Shown: positions 30,801 to 39,316 of the stretch, in pieces | Position numbering within the stretch: the stretch's first letter is position 1 | How the letters are laid out: each line of letters begins with the position of its first letter | Assembly: GCA_900541135.1 (NCBI GenBank) | Contig: UQIG01000012.1 | Coordinates: 1 to 54,737, forward strand | DNA length: 54,737 nucleotides | Direction of reading: 5' to 3' | DNA from: an uncultured Collinsella sp. | Lineage (GTDB): Bacteria; Actinomycetota; Coriobacteriia; Coriobacteriales; Coriobacteriaceae | The notes under the pieces: model-generated | What the model was told of the DNA's origin: nothing | The model's database searches: none | What the model saw: only the letters and a program-made list of their open reading frames with translations | Position numbers and translations under genes: made by a program

Positions 30801-32708
30801 ATGGAACAGATTATCTTGAACATACTCGAGGCTCTGCGTCGCGGCGAGACCGTGGACGACAAAGCGCTCGTCAAACTGATACATGCCGAGGCGCGTTGTG
30901 AGGGTGCCGACAAACGCGATTTGGCCAAGCGCCGTCTGCTGCCGTTTTACCAGCGGGTAAAACGTGAGGAGCCGGCTCGTTGGGCTGGGTGGAATGTCGA
31001 TGCCGAGCTGGAACGTCGACTGCTGCAGGTGCTACGCATGAAGCCTCGTCGCACGGCTTCGGGCGTGGCGACCATTACCGTCATCACCAAGCCCTGGCCA
31101 TGCTCGGGCGATTGCCTATTTTGCCCCAACGATCTGCGCATGCCCAAAAGCTATCTGCACGCCGAGCCGGCGTGCGCCCGTGCGGAGCAAAATTGCTTTG
31201 ACCCGTATCTGCAGGTAAGCGCTCGTCTGACCGCGCTTTCGCAGATGGGGCATGCGACCGATAAGATTGAGCTCATTGTGCTCGGCGGTACCTGGAGCGA
31301 CTATCCGCAAGGGTATCAGACGTGGTTTATGTCGGAGCTCTTCCGCGCGCTCAATGACGATGCCGTGGCTGGTGTGGCGGCTAACCCCATGTTGGCGCGT
31401 CCGGGCATCAGTCGTGCCGAGGCGGGGCGTCTGCTCGATGACGCTCCCGCCGATGCCCTGCCGCCTGTGGTAGCAGAGCGCCGTGAGCGCTATCGGGCCG
31501 CCGGCATTGCGACAGACGAGGTCGAGCTTGCTGCCGGCGTTGCCGACGAGCAGGGGCGTGTGGATGCTGCCGTGGGCGGCTATAACCGTGCGGTGCGTCG
31601 TCTGTACGGTCCCGGTACGCCGTGGGACAAGGTCACTGAGTGGCAGACGGCAACGATGGAGGAGCTCGAGCGTCAGCAGCGCATCAACGAGACGGCGAAG
31701 CATCGCGTGGTGGGACTCGTTATCGAGACGCGCCCCGATGCCGTGACGCCGCAGGCCCTCACGCTCATCCGCCGCCTGGGCTGCACCAAGATCCAGATGG
31801 GTATCCAGAGCCTCGACCAGCACCTGCTCGATATCAACGAGCGTCGCATTTCGGTGGCGCAGATCGAGCGGGCGTTTTCGCTTGCACGCCTGTTTGGCTT
31901 TAAGATCCACGCGCATTTTATGCTCAACTTGCTGGGCGCCACGCCCGAAGGGGACAAGCGCGATTACGAGCGCTTTATGACCGAAGGGGCCTTTATGCCC
32001 GACGAGGTCAAAGTCTATCCGTGTGCGCTCATCGAGGGCTCGCGTCTGGTGGGCTGCTACGAGCGCGGCGAGTGGCGTCCCTATACCGAGGAAGAGCTGC
32101 TCGATGTGCTTGCCGACGACATCGTGGTGACGCCGGCGTTCTGCCGTATCAGCCGCATGATCCGCGATTTTAGCTCCGATGACATCATGGTGGGCAACAA
32201 GAAGCCCAACCTGCGCCAGCTCGTTGAGAACCGCCTGGCTGCTCGGGGTGATGGTGCGACGGTGCGTGAGATTCGCTATCGCGAGATCAGCACGGCGGGT
32301 GCCGACTTGGATGAGCTATCTCTTGATGAGGAGGTGGCGTACGAGACGCCGGTGACGCACGAGCGCTTTTTGCAGTGGGTGACGCCGCAGGGCAAGATCG
32401 CGGGCTTTTTGCGGTTGTCGCTGCCCGACCATTCGTTTGTTGCCGCGCATGCTGACGAGTTGCCGACGTCGCCGGACGAGGCGATGATTCGCGAGGTACA
32501 CGTGTATGGCATGGCGGCACGCGTGGGCGACCAGGGACAGGCGGCGCAGCATCACGGGTTGGGGCGTTTGCTCGTAGAGCGTGCGTGCGAGATTGCCCGG
32601 GATGCGGGTTATGCGCGTATCAACGTGATTAGCGCGATTGGCACACGCGAGTATTATCGCCATCTTGGATTTTATGACCATGGCCTTTATCTGCAAAAGG
32701 AGCTCTAG
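30801..32708 (+). CDS. elp3: Elp3-type tRNA uridine(34) acetyltransferase (radical SAM plus GNAT)
   Basis: A 635-residue full-length Elp3. The radical-SAM cluster is Cys101, Cys105 and Cys108 (WPCSGDCLFCPND). GLVIETRPDAVTP and KIQMGIQSLDQHLLDINERR are barrel motifs, and the C-terminal GNAT acetyltransferase ends in HHGLGRLLVERACEIARDAG and GTREYYRHLGFYDHGLY. The enzyme makes 5-carboxymethyl-uridine at the wobble position using acetyl-CoA. Only Elp3 of the Elongator complex is present, as in other bacteria that have it. TACAAT (30789-30794) ends six bases before the ATG, so a nearly leaderless mRNA is possible. The next gene starts one base after its stop. Confidence 0.93.
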   Translation: MEQIILNILEALRRGETVDDKALVKLIHAEARCEGADKRDLAKRRLLPFYQRVKREEPARWAGWNVDAELERRLLQVLRMKPRRTASGVATITVITKPWPCSGDCLFCPNDLRMPKSYLHAEPACARAEQNCFDPYLQVSARLTALSQMGHATDKIELIVLGGTWSDYPQGYQTWFMSELFRALNDDAVAGVAANPMLARPGISRAEAGRLLDDAPADALPPVVAERRERYRAAGIATDEVELAAGVADEQGRVDAAVGGYNRAVRRLYGPGTPWDKVTEWQTATMEELERQQRINETAKHRVVGLVIETRPDAVTPQALTLIRRLGCTKIQMGIQSLDQHLLDINERRISVAQIERAFSLARLFGFKIHAHFMLNLLGATPEGDKRDYERFMTEGAFMPDEVKVYPCALIEGSRLVGCYERGEWRPYTEEELLDVLADDIVVTPAFCRISRMIRDFSSDDIMVGNKKPNLRQLVENRLAARGDGATVREIRYREISTAGADLDELSLDEEVAYETPVTHERFLQWVTPQGKIAGFLRLSLPDHSFVAAHADELPTSPDEAMIREVHVYGMAARVGDQGQAAQHHGLGRLLVERACEIARDAGYARINVISAIGTREYYRHLGFYDHGLYLQKEL

Positions 32709-33584
32709 ATGAACAAGCCGAGTGTTTCTGCCGGCGTCGTTGCCGGCGTTGCTCTGGGAGCCGCGGCGCTTGGTGCGGCCGCCGTCGCTGTTCGTGCTGC
32801 CTGTCTGCAGGTTGCGCGAACCCGCAATGGGTTGGCGCGTGTGAAGCGCGTGCACGACGAGGGCGGCGACGAAGTCCGCGTATTGGTGCAAGGCGGCGTC
32901 TACCAAAGCGCGAGTTACGTTGGCGAGCGTTGGGCTGAGCCCGCCTTTGCGTACTATCGTGCGTTTGACGACGTGTTTGAGGCCGAGGACGCAATGCGTG
33001 ATGCTTGCGGGCATGGTATCGACCGTATGCTCATGCTGGGCGGCGGCGGGTTTGCCTATCCCAAGTTTGCGCTGATGTCGCACGAGAGCTTGCGCATGGA
33101 CGTTATCGAGTATGACGGAGAGATTACACGCCTGGCGCGCCGCTGGTTCTACCTGGACGAGCTGGAGCGCGCGGTGGGCGACCGCTTGCGGGTGATTACC
33201 GCTGAGGCTCGCTCGTATCTGGGTGTGACGAGCGTGGGGCATCGTCGCTACGACGTGGTCGTGAGCGATTGCTTTGGCGGTGCCGAGCCCGTACGCGAGC
33301 TGGCGACGGTTGAGGCGTTGCGTTTGGTGCGAGGCAGCCTGAACCCCGGGGGTATCTACGTTGCCAATATCGTGAGCGCAAACGAGGGGAGCGACGTGAC
33401 GTTCCTGCGCGACTGCGCTGCCACGGCACTCGAGGTATTCGCCCACGCCTGGGTGGTCCCATGCGGCGATGCGGAGTTTGGCGGCGAGGAAAACTACCTG
33501 CTCATTGCCAGTGACGGCGACTATGCCTTTGCCGAAGCCGTGCCCTTCGACGTCGACTTCCTTGGCACTGCTCTCCACGACTAG
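32709..33584 (+). CDS. Membrane-anchored spermidine-synthase-like methyltransferase fold protein
   Basis: A 291-residue protein. Residues about 8-30 form an Ala-rich hydrophobic helix (signal anchor). A Rossmann domain follows, with MLMLGGGGFAYPKF, VIEYDGEITRLARRWF and DVVVSDCFGG, as in spermidine synthases and their fused-transporter relatives. The usual polyamine-binding Tyr/Asp set is not clear, so I do not assign spermidine synthesis. AAAAGGAG lies inside the elp3 end and the ATG follows the elp3 TAG directly: tight translational coupling. Whether it takes part in tRNA modification is unknown. Confidence 0.78.
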   Translation: MNKPSVSAGVVAGVALGAAALGAAAVAVRAACLQVARTRNGLARVKRVHDEGGDEVRVLVQGGVYQSASYVGERWAEPAFAYYRAFDDVFEAEDAMRDACGHGIDRMLMLGGGGFAYPKFALMSHESLRMDVIEYDGEITRLARRWFYLDELERAVGDRLRVITAEARSYLGVTSVGHRRYDVVVSDCFGGAEPVRELATVEALRLVRGSLNPGGIYVANIVSANEGSDVTFLRDCAATALEVFAHAWVVPCGDAEFGGEENYLLIASDGDYAFAEAVPFDVDFLGTALHD

Positions 33585-33609
33585 CCTATTGGGAGTAGTC
33601 AGTCCCGTC

Positions 33610-36054
33610 TTAGGTGTGGTCGCGCCAGCCGAGAACGCGCTGCTTCATGCCTTCGGTGTCGAGCACGCCTTCGGCAAAGCCTTTGCGCACGAGCTCCTCG
33701 GGAACGTACTCGTCGTAGCGATCAAAATAAGGCACCTCGCCGGGATAGACGAGCTCGATGGGATTGAAGTCCTTCTCGGCCTCGGCGGCGAGCACCTCAA
33801 AGAACGTCTCCTCGTCAGCCTTCATCTTAAACTGCATAAAGTACGGGCGCGATGGGTCGAGTCCGCGAAGGCCCAGCTCCGCGGCACATTTAATCTTGAG
33901 CATACGTTCGAGCGCCAGAAAGGCGTAGCTGCCCAACCAGGGGAAGAGCACCCAGGTATCGCCGCCCAGGTTGATGAGTGGCTTGGTCCCTGCGCCCGAA
34001 ATCTCGGCCATATGGCGAGCCTGCGCCAAGCGGGCCCGCGCGTTACCCATAAGGTACGGATATGCCGCGTGCTCGTTGAGCGCCTTGCGCATGCGCTCGA
34101 GTACATGTGTGTTGATATCACCGGGGCAGTCGCCAAAGTAGGCCGGCACACGGCCCTTGACCTGCGTGGCAAAGACGGTATGGCGCTTCCAGTCCACTTC
34201 CTCGACAATCCAGCAGTGTCCGGCGATGGCGATGCGCTCACCGGGCGGTGGCGGGTTGACGATCGTGCCCAATTCGGCCGACTCGCTACGAACGGTGAAC
34301 TCCTCGTTTTCCTGGAATACGGCGTAGAACTTAAAGTTGTTAATGATGCGCTCTCCCGCGAGACCCACGATGAGTCCGCCGCCCTCGGTGACCTGGATAT
34401 GGTCGATCTTAATGAGGTGACGAAGCAATACGCGATAGTCATCGGCCGAGATGCGATGGAAATAGCTGAGCGTGAGCACGCGCTGGGCAAGTTCGGCCGG
34501 CGTGAGCTCGCCGGTGCTGGCGAGGGTCGACATAGTCTGGTGATAGAGCAGGCTGTAGGGGAGTCGATCGAGCTCGGGCGGCTCGACCCACTTTTCCTCG
34601 CGATAGAGTTGTACGAGCGCGATACCCTGCAGGAGCTTCCATGGAATGGTTTCGGGCATCATCGTGCGCGGTTCGGGCTCTTCCTCGCGCATGACAAACC
34701 ACATCTCGGGCGGAAGGTCGCGGCGTCCCGTGCGGCCCATTCGCTGCAAAAAGGAGCTGACGGTAAACGGCGCATCGATCTGGAACGCGCGCTCCAGGCG
34801 GCCGATATCGATACCGAGCTCCAGCGTAGAGGTGGTGACGGTTGTCTGCGCCTGCTCCTCGTCGCGCATGAGCTCCTCGGCCGTCTCGCGCAGCGATGCC
34901 GAAAGGTTGCCGTGATGGATTAGAAAGCGGTCGGGCTCGTGTCGACTTTCGCAGTAGCTGCGCAGCATGGAACACACGGCCTCTGCCTCCTCACGCGAGT
35001 TGGCAAAGACCAGGCACTTGCGGCCGCGCGTATGCTCAAAGATATAGCCCATACCGGGGTCGGCGTTGTCGGGCGCCGTGTCGGTGGGGTTGAGAAGCGC
35101 CTGCTCGGTCGCTCGTGGGATGTCGACTTCGCCCTCGGGGGCCGAGGAAGTGCGACGGTCTTTGGGAGCGGCCTTGCCCCGTGCCCGCTCACGACGTTGA
35201 CGGCGTTCCTCCTGTGTAAGCTGTCCGCTGTGGCGCACGTCTTGGGCGCCAGCCGGCAGCGCCGCGGGCGCCGCCGGCTCAATACGCTCGCAAGCAAGCA
35301 TCTCGGCTTCTTGTGGACCCGTGCTCTCGAATCCCCGCTGCTGTGCCTGGGGACCCGAGTTGTAGAAGTGCTCCATGGAGATGCGCCACACGCGGCGCGG
35401 TTCCTCAAAGCGGGGGATGATGCAATCGCGTCCTGTTCCCTGTGAGAGAAAGGCGCCCGTGCGCTCGGGGTCGCCGATGGTGGCAGAAAGGCCGATGCGG
35501 CGGGGCTGCACGCCCGCCATGCGCGAGAGGCGCTCGATAAGGCAGAGCGTCTGACCGCCGCGGTCGCCGCGCATGAGCGAATGAACCTCGTCGATAACCA
35601 CATAGCGCAGGTCGCAGAACATACGAGGGATTGCCATGTGCTTATGGATCAGGAGCGCCTCGAGCGACTCGGGCGTAATCTGCAAGATACCGCTCGGTTT
35701 TTTGATGAGCTTAGCCTTGTGCGACTGCGAGACATCGCCATGCCAGTGCCAGACAGGGATATCGGCCTCTTCGCAGAGGTCGTTGAGACGGACGAACTGA
35801 TCATTGATGAGCGCTTTGAGGGGGCCGATGTAGAGGGCGCCTACGCTCGCGGGCGGGTTCTCCCAAAACTCGGTCAGGATGGGAAAGAAGGCTGCCTCGG
35901 TTTTGCCGGAAGCCGTGGATGCCGTCAGGAGCACATTATCTTGCGTGTTAAAGATGGCGTCTGCCGCTGCAACCTGGATAGAGCGCAGACTCTCCCAATC
36001 GTGGGAGTAGATGAAGTCTTGGATAAACGGAGCATATCGGTCAAAGGCGTTCAC
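33610..36054 (-). CDS. Lhr/BrxHI-like superfamily 2 helicase of the TerB operon
   Basis: An 814-residue helicase. Motif I is LLTASTASGKTEAAF, motif II is DEVH (VVIDEVHSLMRGDRGG), motif III is GLSATIGDPER, then STLELGIDIGRLER and QRMGRTGRR, the Lhr-type set. An insert at about residues 250-320 is Arg/Pro/Ala-rich and looks disordered. The C-terminal 350 residues are unassigned. I use the GTG at 36054 (GAGAGGAGG four bases upstream) rather than the TTG at 36069. Last gene of a three-gene operon with the ATPase and TerB_N/TerB_C protein. BREX types 2 and 6 carry a similar helicase (BrxHI) beside BrxD, but no BREX core genes are here. Predicted to move or unwind DNA for the complex. Confidence 0.87.
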   Translation of the reverse strand: MNAFDRYAPFIQDFIYSHDWESLRSIQVAAADAIFNTQDNVLLTASTASGKTEAAFFPILTEFWENPPASVGALYIGPLKALINDQFVRLNDLCEEADIPVWHWHGDVSQSHKAKLIKKPSGILQITPESLEALLIHKHMAIPRMFCDLRYVVIDEVHSLMRGDRGGQTLCLIERLSRMAGVQPRRIGLSATIGDPERTGAFLSQGTGRDCIIPRFEEPRRVWRISMEHFYNSGPQAQQRGFESTGPQEAEMLACERIEPAAPAALPAGAQDVRHSGQLTQEERRQRRERARGKAAPKDRRTSSAPEGEVDIPRATEQALLNPTDTAPDNADPGMGYIFEHTRGRKCLVFANSREEAEAVCSMLRSYCESRHEPDRFLIHHGNLSASLRETAEELMRDEEQAQTTVTTSTLELGIDIGRLERAFQIDAPFTVSSFLQRMGRTGRRDLPPEMWFVMREEEPEPRTMMPETIPWKLLQGIALVQLYREEKWVEPPELDRLPYSLLYHQTMSTLASTGELTPAELAQRVLTLSYFHRISADDYRVLLRHLIKIDHIQVTEGGGLIVGLAGERIINNFKFYAVFQENEEFTVRSESAELGTIVNPPPPGERIAIAGHCWIVEEVDWKRHTVFATQVKGRVPAYFGDCPGDINTHVLERMRKALNEHAAYPYLMGNARARLAQARHMAEISGAGTKPLINLGGDTWVLFPWLGSYAFLALERMLKIKCAAELGLRGLDPSRPYFMQFKMKADEETFFEVLAAEAEKDFNPIELVYPGEVPYFDRYDEYVPEELVRKGFAEGVLDTEGMKQRVLGWRDHT

Positions 36055-36135
36055 GGGGCCTCCTCTCAAATACGAATCTCTTAACGCGGTGAGCAGTGGC
36101 TCGCTACATTACTGTCTCGACGTTTGCCCAGATAA

Positions 36136-36172
36136 AACCTGCCAAAATAAACCTGTCCCTTTTTGGCAGGTT
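36136..36172 (-). repeat. Palindrome with GGGACAGG loop between ATPase and helicase genes
   Basis: AACCTGCCAAAA (36136-36147) pairs with TTTTGGCAGGTT (36161-36172). Read on the minus strand the loop holds GGGACAGGTTTA, and TTTTATC follows the stem, so it may partly stop transcription before the helicase. It contains two bases of the ATPase stop codon. It is related in plan to 22021-22073. Confidence 0.7.
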
Positions 36173-37475
36173 AGATGGTGAATTCGGCGAAGTTACGGTC
36201 GCCGTCTGCGGTGCCGGTGTCGCCTGTTGCGGCTGCCGGCGCCAGCGCGACGCCACCAACGCTTTGCAGCAGCTCCGCCACATTTGCATCGGGGTTCTGA
36301 CACAGGATATCGAGCAGCTCGATAAAGTCACGAATGACCTCACGGGGCGTCAGGTGCGTATCGGCTCCCACGCGGCCGAACTCAATCTTGAGGAAGTCCA
36401 CCAAGTCGTTCTCGGTAAGCGTGGGCGTCCAGACAAAGTAGCCGGCATGGATCTGCATGAGTTTTTCGATCAGCACCAGCAACTCCTCGTAGGTGAGTGG
36501 CTGCAGGCGGATGATGGGCGCGAGCATGTCCTTAAGGTCCTCGCGCGCAAAGCGACCCTGAGCGAGTCGGCTACGCAGAGCCTCGTAGGAGAATACGCCG
36601 CGGCGGCGGTCTTCGATGGAGGTTGGCGTGCCGCCCATAATCATGCCCAGGTACTGCACTTTGCCCTGAAGCGTGTCGTTGTACATGGTCAGGATCTTCT
36701 CGTAGTTGTATTGGCGTGTGATGGCGTTGGGGATCTTATACAGATTCACGAGCTCGTCGATGAGCACCAGCATGCCCTTGTAGCCGCTGCAGACCAAAAA
36801 GCGCGCAATGAGCTTAACGTAGTCGTACCAGTCGTCATCGCTGATGATGGTCGAGGAGCCCAGCTCGGCGCGTGCCTCACTCTTGGTGCGGTACTCGCCG
36901 CGAATCCATTTGGTCACGCGGCTCATAGCTTCTTCGTCGCCCTCGGATACGGCCGCGCGGTAGCGGCGGAGCATGCGGGCAAAGTCGAAACCGTGGACCA
37001 TTTCCTCGAGCGGGGCCAGTTGGGCATTGACGGCAGACTCATCGGCATCGGCGCACGAGGCGACCCAGCGATCGAGGATTAGGTTGAGCGCACCGCCCTC
37101 GGGGCGCGTTTTAGTCGATATGTTACGGATGAGCTCACGGTAGGTGGCAAGGCCCTGTCCCTGGCCGCCCTGCAGGCGGCGCTCAGGGGATAGGTCGGCA
37201 TCGGCGACGACGAATCCCTCGCCCATGGCGTGCGTGCGGATGGTTTGGAGCAAAAAGCTCTTGCCGGCTCCGTAGCGACCGACCAGAAAGCGGAAGCTTG
37301 CGCCACCGTCGGCAATGAGGCTCAGGTCGGTGAGCAGGGCGCGGATCTCGACCTCACGCCCTACGGTGATGTAGGGAAGACCGATGCGCGGGACCACGCC
37401 GCCCTTGAGCGAGTTGAGAATGACGGCAGCGACGCGCTTGGGCACGCGGGGTGCTGCGGATGCGGTATCACTCAT
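36171..37475 (-). CDS. BREX-type (BrxC/BrxD-like, former DUF2791) P-loop ATPase
   Basis: A 434-residue ATPase. VGREVEIRALLTDLSLIADG precedes Walker A (VGRYGAGKSF). Walker B is GMLVLIDELVNL, and a sensor-like IMGGTPTSIEDRRRG follows. This arrangement is that of the BREX system ATP-binding domain family found as BrxD. Start ATG 37475 overlaps the end of the TerB_N gene by eight bases (AGAGGA upstream), so the two are translationally coupled. It probably works as an AAA-like motor or loader for the helicase encoded next. The stop lies in a palindrome arm. Confidence 0.88.
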   Translation of the reverse strand: MSDTASAAPRVPKRVAAVILNSLKGGVVPRIGLPYITVGREVEIRALLTDLSLIADGGASFRFLVGRYGAGKSFLLQTIRTHAMGEGFVVADADLSPERRLQGGQGQGLATYRELIRNISTKTRPEGGALNLILDRWVASCADADESAVNAQLAPLEEMVHGFDFARMLRRYRAAVSEGDEEAMSRVTKWIRGEYRTKSEARAELGSSTIISDDDWYDYVKLIARFLVCSGYKGMLVLIDELVNLYKIPNAITRQYNYEKILTMYNDTLQGKVQYLGMIMGGTPTSIEDRRRGVFSYEALRSRLAQGRFAREDLKDMLAPIIRLQPLTYEELLVLIEKLMQIHAGYFVWTPTLTENDLVDFLKIEFGRVGADTHLTPREVIRDFIELLDILCQNPDANVAELLQSVGGVALAPAAATGDTGTADGDRNFAEFTI

Positions 37476-39228
37476 AGTCTAGGTATCCTCTCACGTCTGC
37501 TTCGTAGTCCTCGATAATGCGCGGTCCTGCCGCGCCAAATTCAATTACGGTGTCACCCACCAGGTCAAAGAGCGCCTCGTTGATGCTATCGACGAGCATG
37601 TCCTCGCTCTGTCCCGACCTCTCTACTGCCGATGTCGCCTGTGCCGTGTTCTGCTCGAGCAGTGCGCGCAGATACGCGGTTGCGGCAGGCGCGAGTTTGT
37701 TCGCAGCTTCGATGGGCGCGGGCGTTACGGGTGCGGGCGCAGACACGAGGAGCGGTGCCACGACGCCAAACTCTTCGGTGGAGACGGTCGGCTCGTCGGG
37801 TTCGTCTTGCTGTATGGTCATCTCGCCAGGTTCGGCAGTCATGCCGGGCGCAGACTCGGTGCTCGGTTGCTCGATAAGCGTCGCCTCGACTTCCACAGGC
37901 GCGCTGTCCTCGCGCTCTTCATCGATCAAAAGCGCTTCACGCGTTTGCGCGGCGGCGCTTCGAATGTGCCCCAGCTGACTCAGATCGATATCGATCTTGA
38001 CGGGCTGGTGTGCGGCGTCCCACGAAAGCCATGCCATGATCTCGTCATCGATAATCTTGGCCAGATATTTGGGGACCTTTTCTTCCTTAAGGGGATGGGC
38101 GGGGTCCAGCGCCAGGCGCAGGCGTTGGTCGCAGGCGCGCATCATTTCACCGAGCTTGCTGCTCTTTTGCCTACTGCCATGGATACGCATGCATTCCCAA
38201 AAGCCGTTTTGGCAACGGTAGATATGGATAGGATCCAGGCGGTATTCGAAGTCCTCGTGGCGCTCGGGCGCAAAGAATACGGCCGAGGCAAACATGGTGT
38301 AGGGCATGGCCGTCTCCTCCCCAAATAAGCTCGCCACGATGCCGGTCTTTCGGTGCGTGTCATAGTGGCGCGCCATGCGGACATACACGGCGCATGCCAC
38401 GTGGCGCAGATCGCGGTGGTGGCTGCGGTCGAGCCGCGAGTTATTGAGGTTGTACGTGGAGAGGGCGTTGATGGCGGCCATGAGTCGCTCCTCGCGCACC
38501 TCATCGGGCGGAAGGGGGAGCGTGGGCTCGGAGGTTTTGCGACGCTTAGGGGTCTGGCCGGACGGTGCCGGTGCTGGTACAAGGTCTCGTGCCGCGCGCC
38601 GCAGCTCGATAAGGGCGTTATCGAACATGACGGTTTTAGAGTCGCGAAGCAGCTTGGGGTCGAGCCCGTGGAACACGGCGTAATCCTGCAGCCACACGCG
38701 TGCAAATCGGTCGATGCCGGGCTCGAAGGCGCGATAGACATCCCAAAAAGCCTTGATCTTGTTAAAACCATCGAGCGGGTCATCTACGCCAATGCCGCAA
38801 ATCAGCTCATAGAGATACAGAAAGGCAAAGGACGTAGACGTTTCCTCGACGGTTCCGCGGCGCACTTGGGCACGCCAGGTAAAGTAGCCGCGCAACTGCC
38901 GGTCGCTCATGGCGTTGTAGGTGGGAAAGTACGATTTAAAGGTGCCGTTGTAGGGACAGTCGTCCTCAAAATCGGCCATCAGCAGGCCCTGGCGGTAGAA
39001 AAGCTCGGCTTCCGAAAGCCAGCGGCCCGCACCGCCCTTGGGGTCATCCTGCCAGCGCGATATCTCGCGCATTTTACGGTACTGGTCGGGGAGGAAATTC
39101 TGCATCTGTCGGCCGGTTTTGAGAATCGGCTCGTCTGCGTAGATTTCGTTTGAGAAGCGGGTGGACTGATGGGTCCGGGCCTCGGCCATAATGCGCTCGA
39201 TGAGCATCTTGATGTCCTGGTCGGCCAC
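37468..39228 (-). CDS. TerB_N / TerB_C domain protein
   Basis: A 586-residue protein. Residues about 25-220 match TerB_N: FLPDQYRKMREISRWQDDP, AELFYRQGLLMADFEDDCPY, then FPTYNAMSDRQLRGYFTWR and FAFLYLYELICGIGVDDPL. Residues about 260-430 are a less familiar helical part. Residues about 430-505 are an acidic, Pro/Glu-rich linker. The end (LVDSINEALFDLVGDTVIEF, then IIEDYEADVRGYLDYE) matches TerB_C. I see no central metal-binding TerB domain. The start is a GTG with GAGGAG five bases before it. First gene of the operon; TerB_N/TerB_C proteins have been linked in comparative genomics to stress response and DNA-processing ATPase/helicase pairs. Confidence 0.88.
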   Translation of the reverse strand: MADQDIKMLIERIMAEARTHQSTRFSNEIYADEPILKTGRQMQNFLPDQYRKMREISRWQDDPKGGAGRWLSEAELFYRQGLLMADFEDDCPYNGTFKSYFPTYNAMSDRQLRGYFTWRAQVRRGTVEETSTSFAFLYLYELICGIGVDDPLDGFNKIKAFWDVYRAFEPGIDRFARVWLQDYAVFHGLDPKLLRDSKTVMFDNALIELRRAARDLVPAPAPSGQTPKRRKTSEPTLPLPPDEVREERLMAAINALSTYNLNNSRLDRSHHRDLRHVACAVYVRMARHYDTHRKTGIVASLFGEETAMPYTMFASAVFFAPERHEDFEYRLDPIHIYRCQNGFWECMRIHGSRQKSSKLGEMMRACDQRLRLALDPAHPLKEEKVPKYLAKIIDDEIMAWLSWDAAHQPVKIDIDLSQLGHIRSAAAQTREALLIDEEREDSAPVEVEATLIEQPSTESAPGMTAEPGEMTIQQDEPDEPTVSTEEFGVVAPLLVSAPAPVTPAPIEAANKLAPAATAYLRALLEQNTAQATSAVERSGQSEDMLVDSINEALFDLVGDTVIEFGAAGPRIIEDYEADVRGYLDYE

Positions 39229-39243
39229 CGCTTCTCCTCTCCT

Positions 39244-39309
39244 AACGCAGCTACGGTGACCTCATATCATAGCACAGCATCAAACAGATGTTCGAGATAC
39301 CGCTGCGTT
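39244..39309. promoter_or_regulatory. Promoter region of the TerB operon with flanking inverted repeat
   Basis: AACGCAGC (39244-39251) and GCTGCGTT (39302-39309) frame the 88-base spacer. On the minus strand TATGAT (39266-39271) is a candidate -10. The right arm lies just beside the DUF554 stop codon. The -35 is not clear. Confidence 0.35.
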
Positions 39310-39316
39310 GATAGAT

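Noticed and set aside
32709..33584. Firm assignment as spermidine synthase (speE)
   Set aside because: The Rossmann core fits but the polyamine-binding residues are not clear and an N-terminal membrane anchor is unusual.
33610..39228. Complete BREX system
   Set aside because: Only BrxD-like and BrxHI-like proteins are present; no PglZ, PglX/BrxX or BrxC-size gene occurs in the window.
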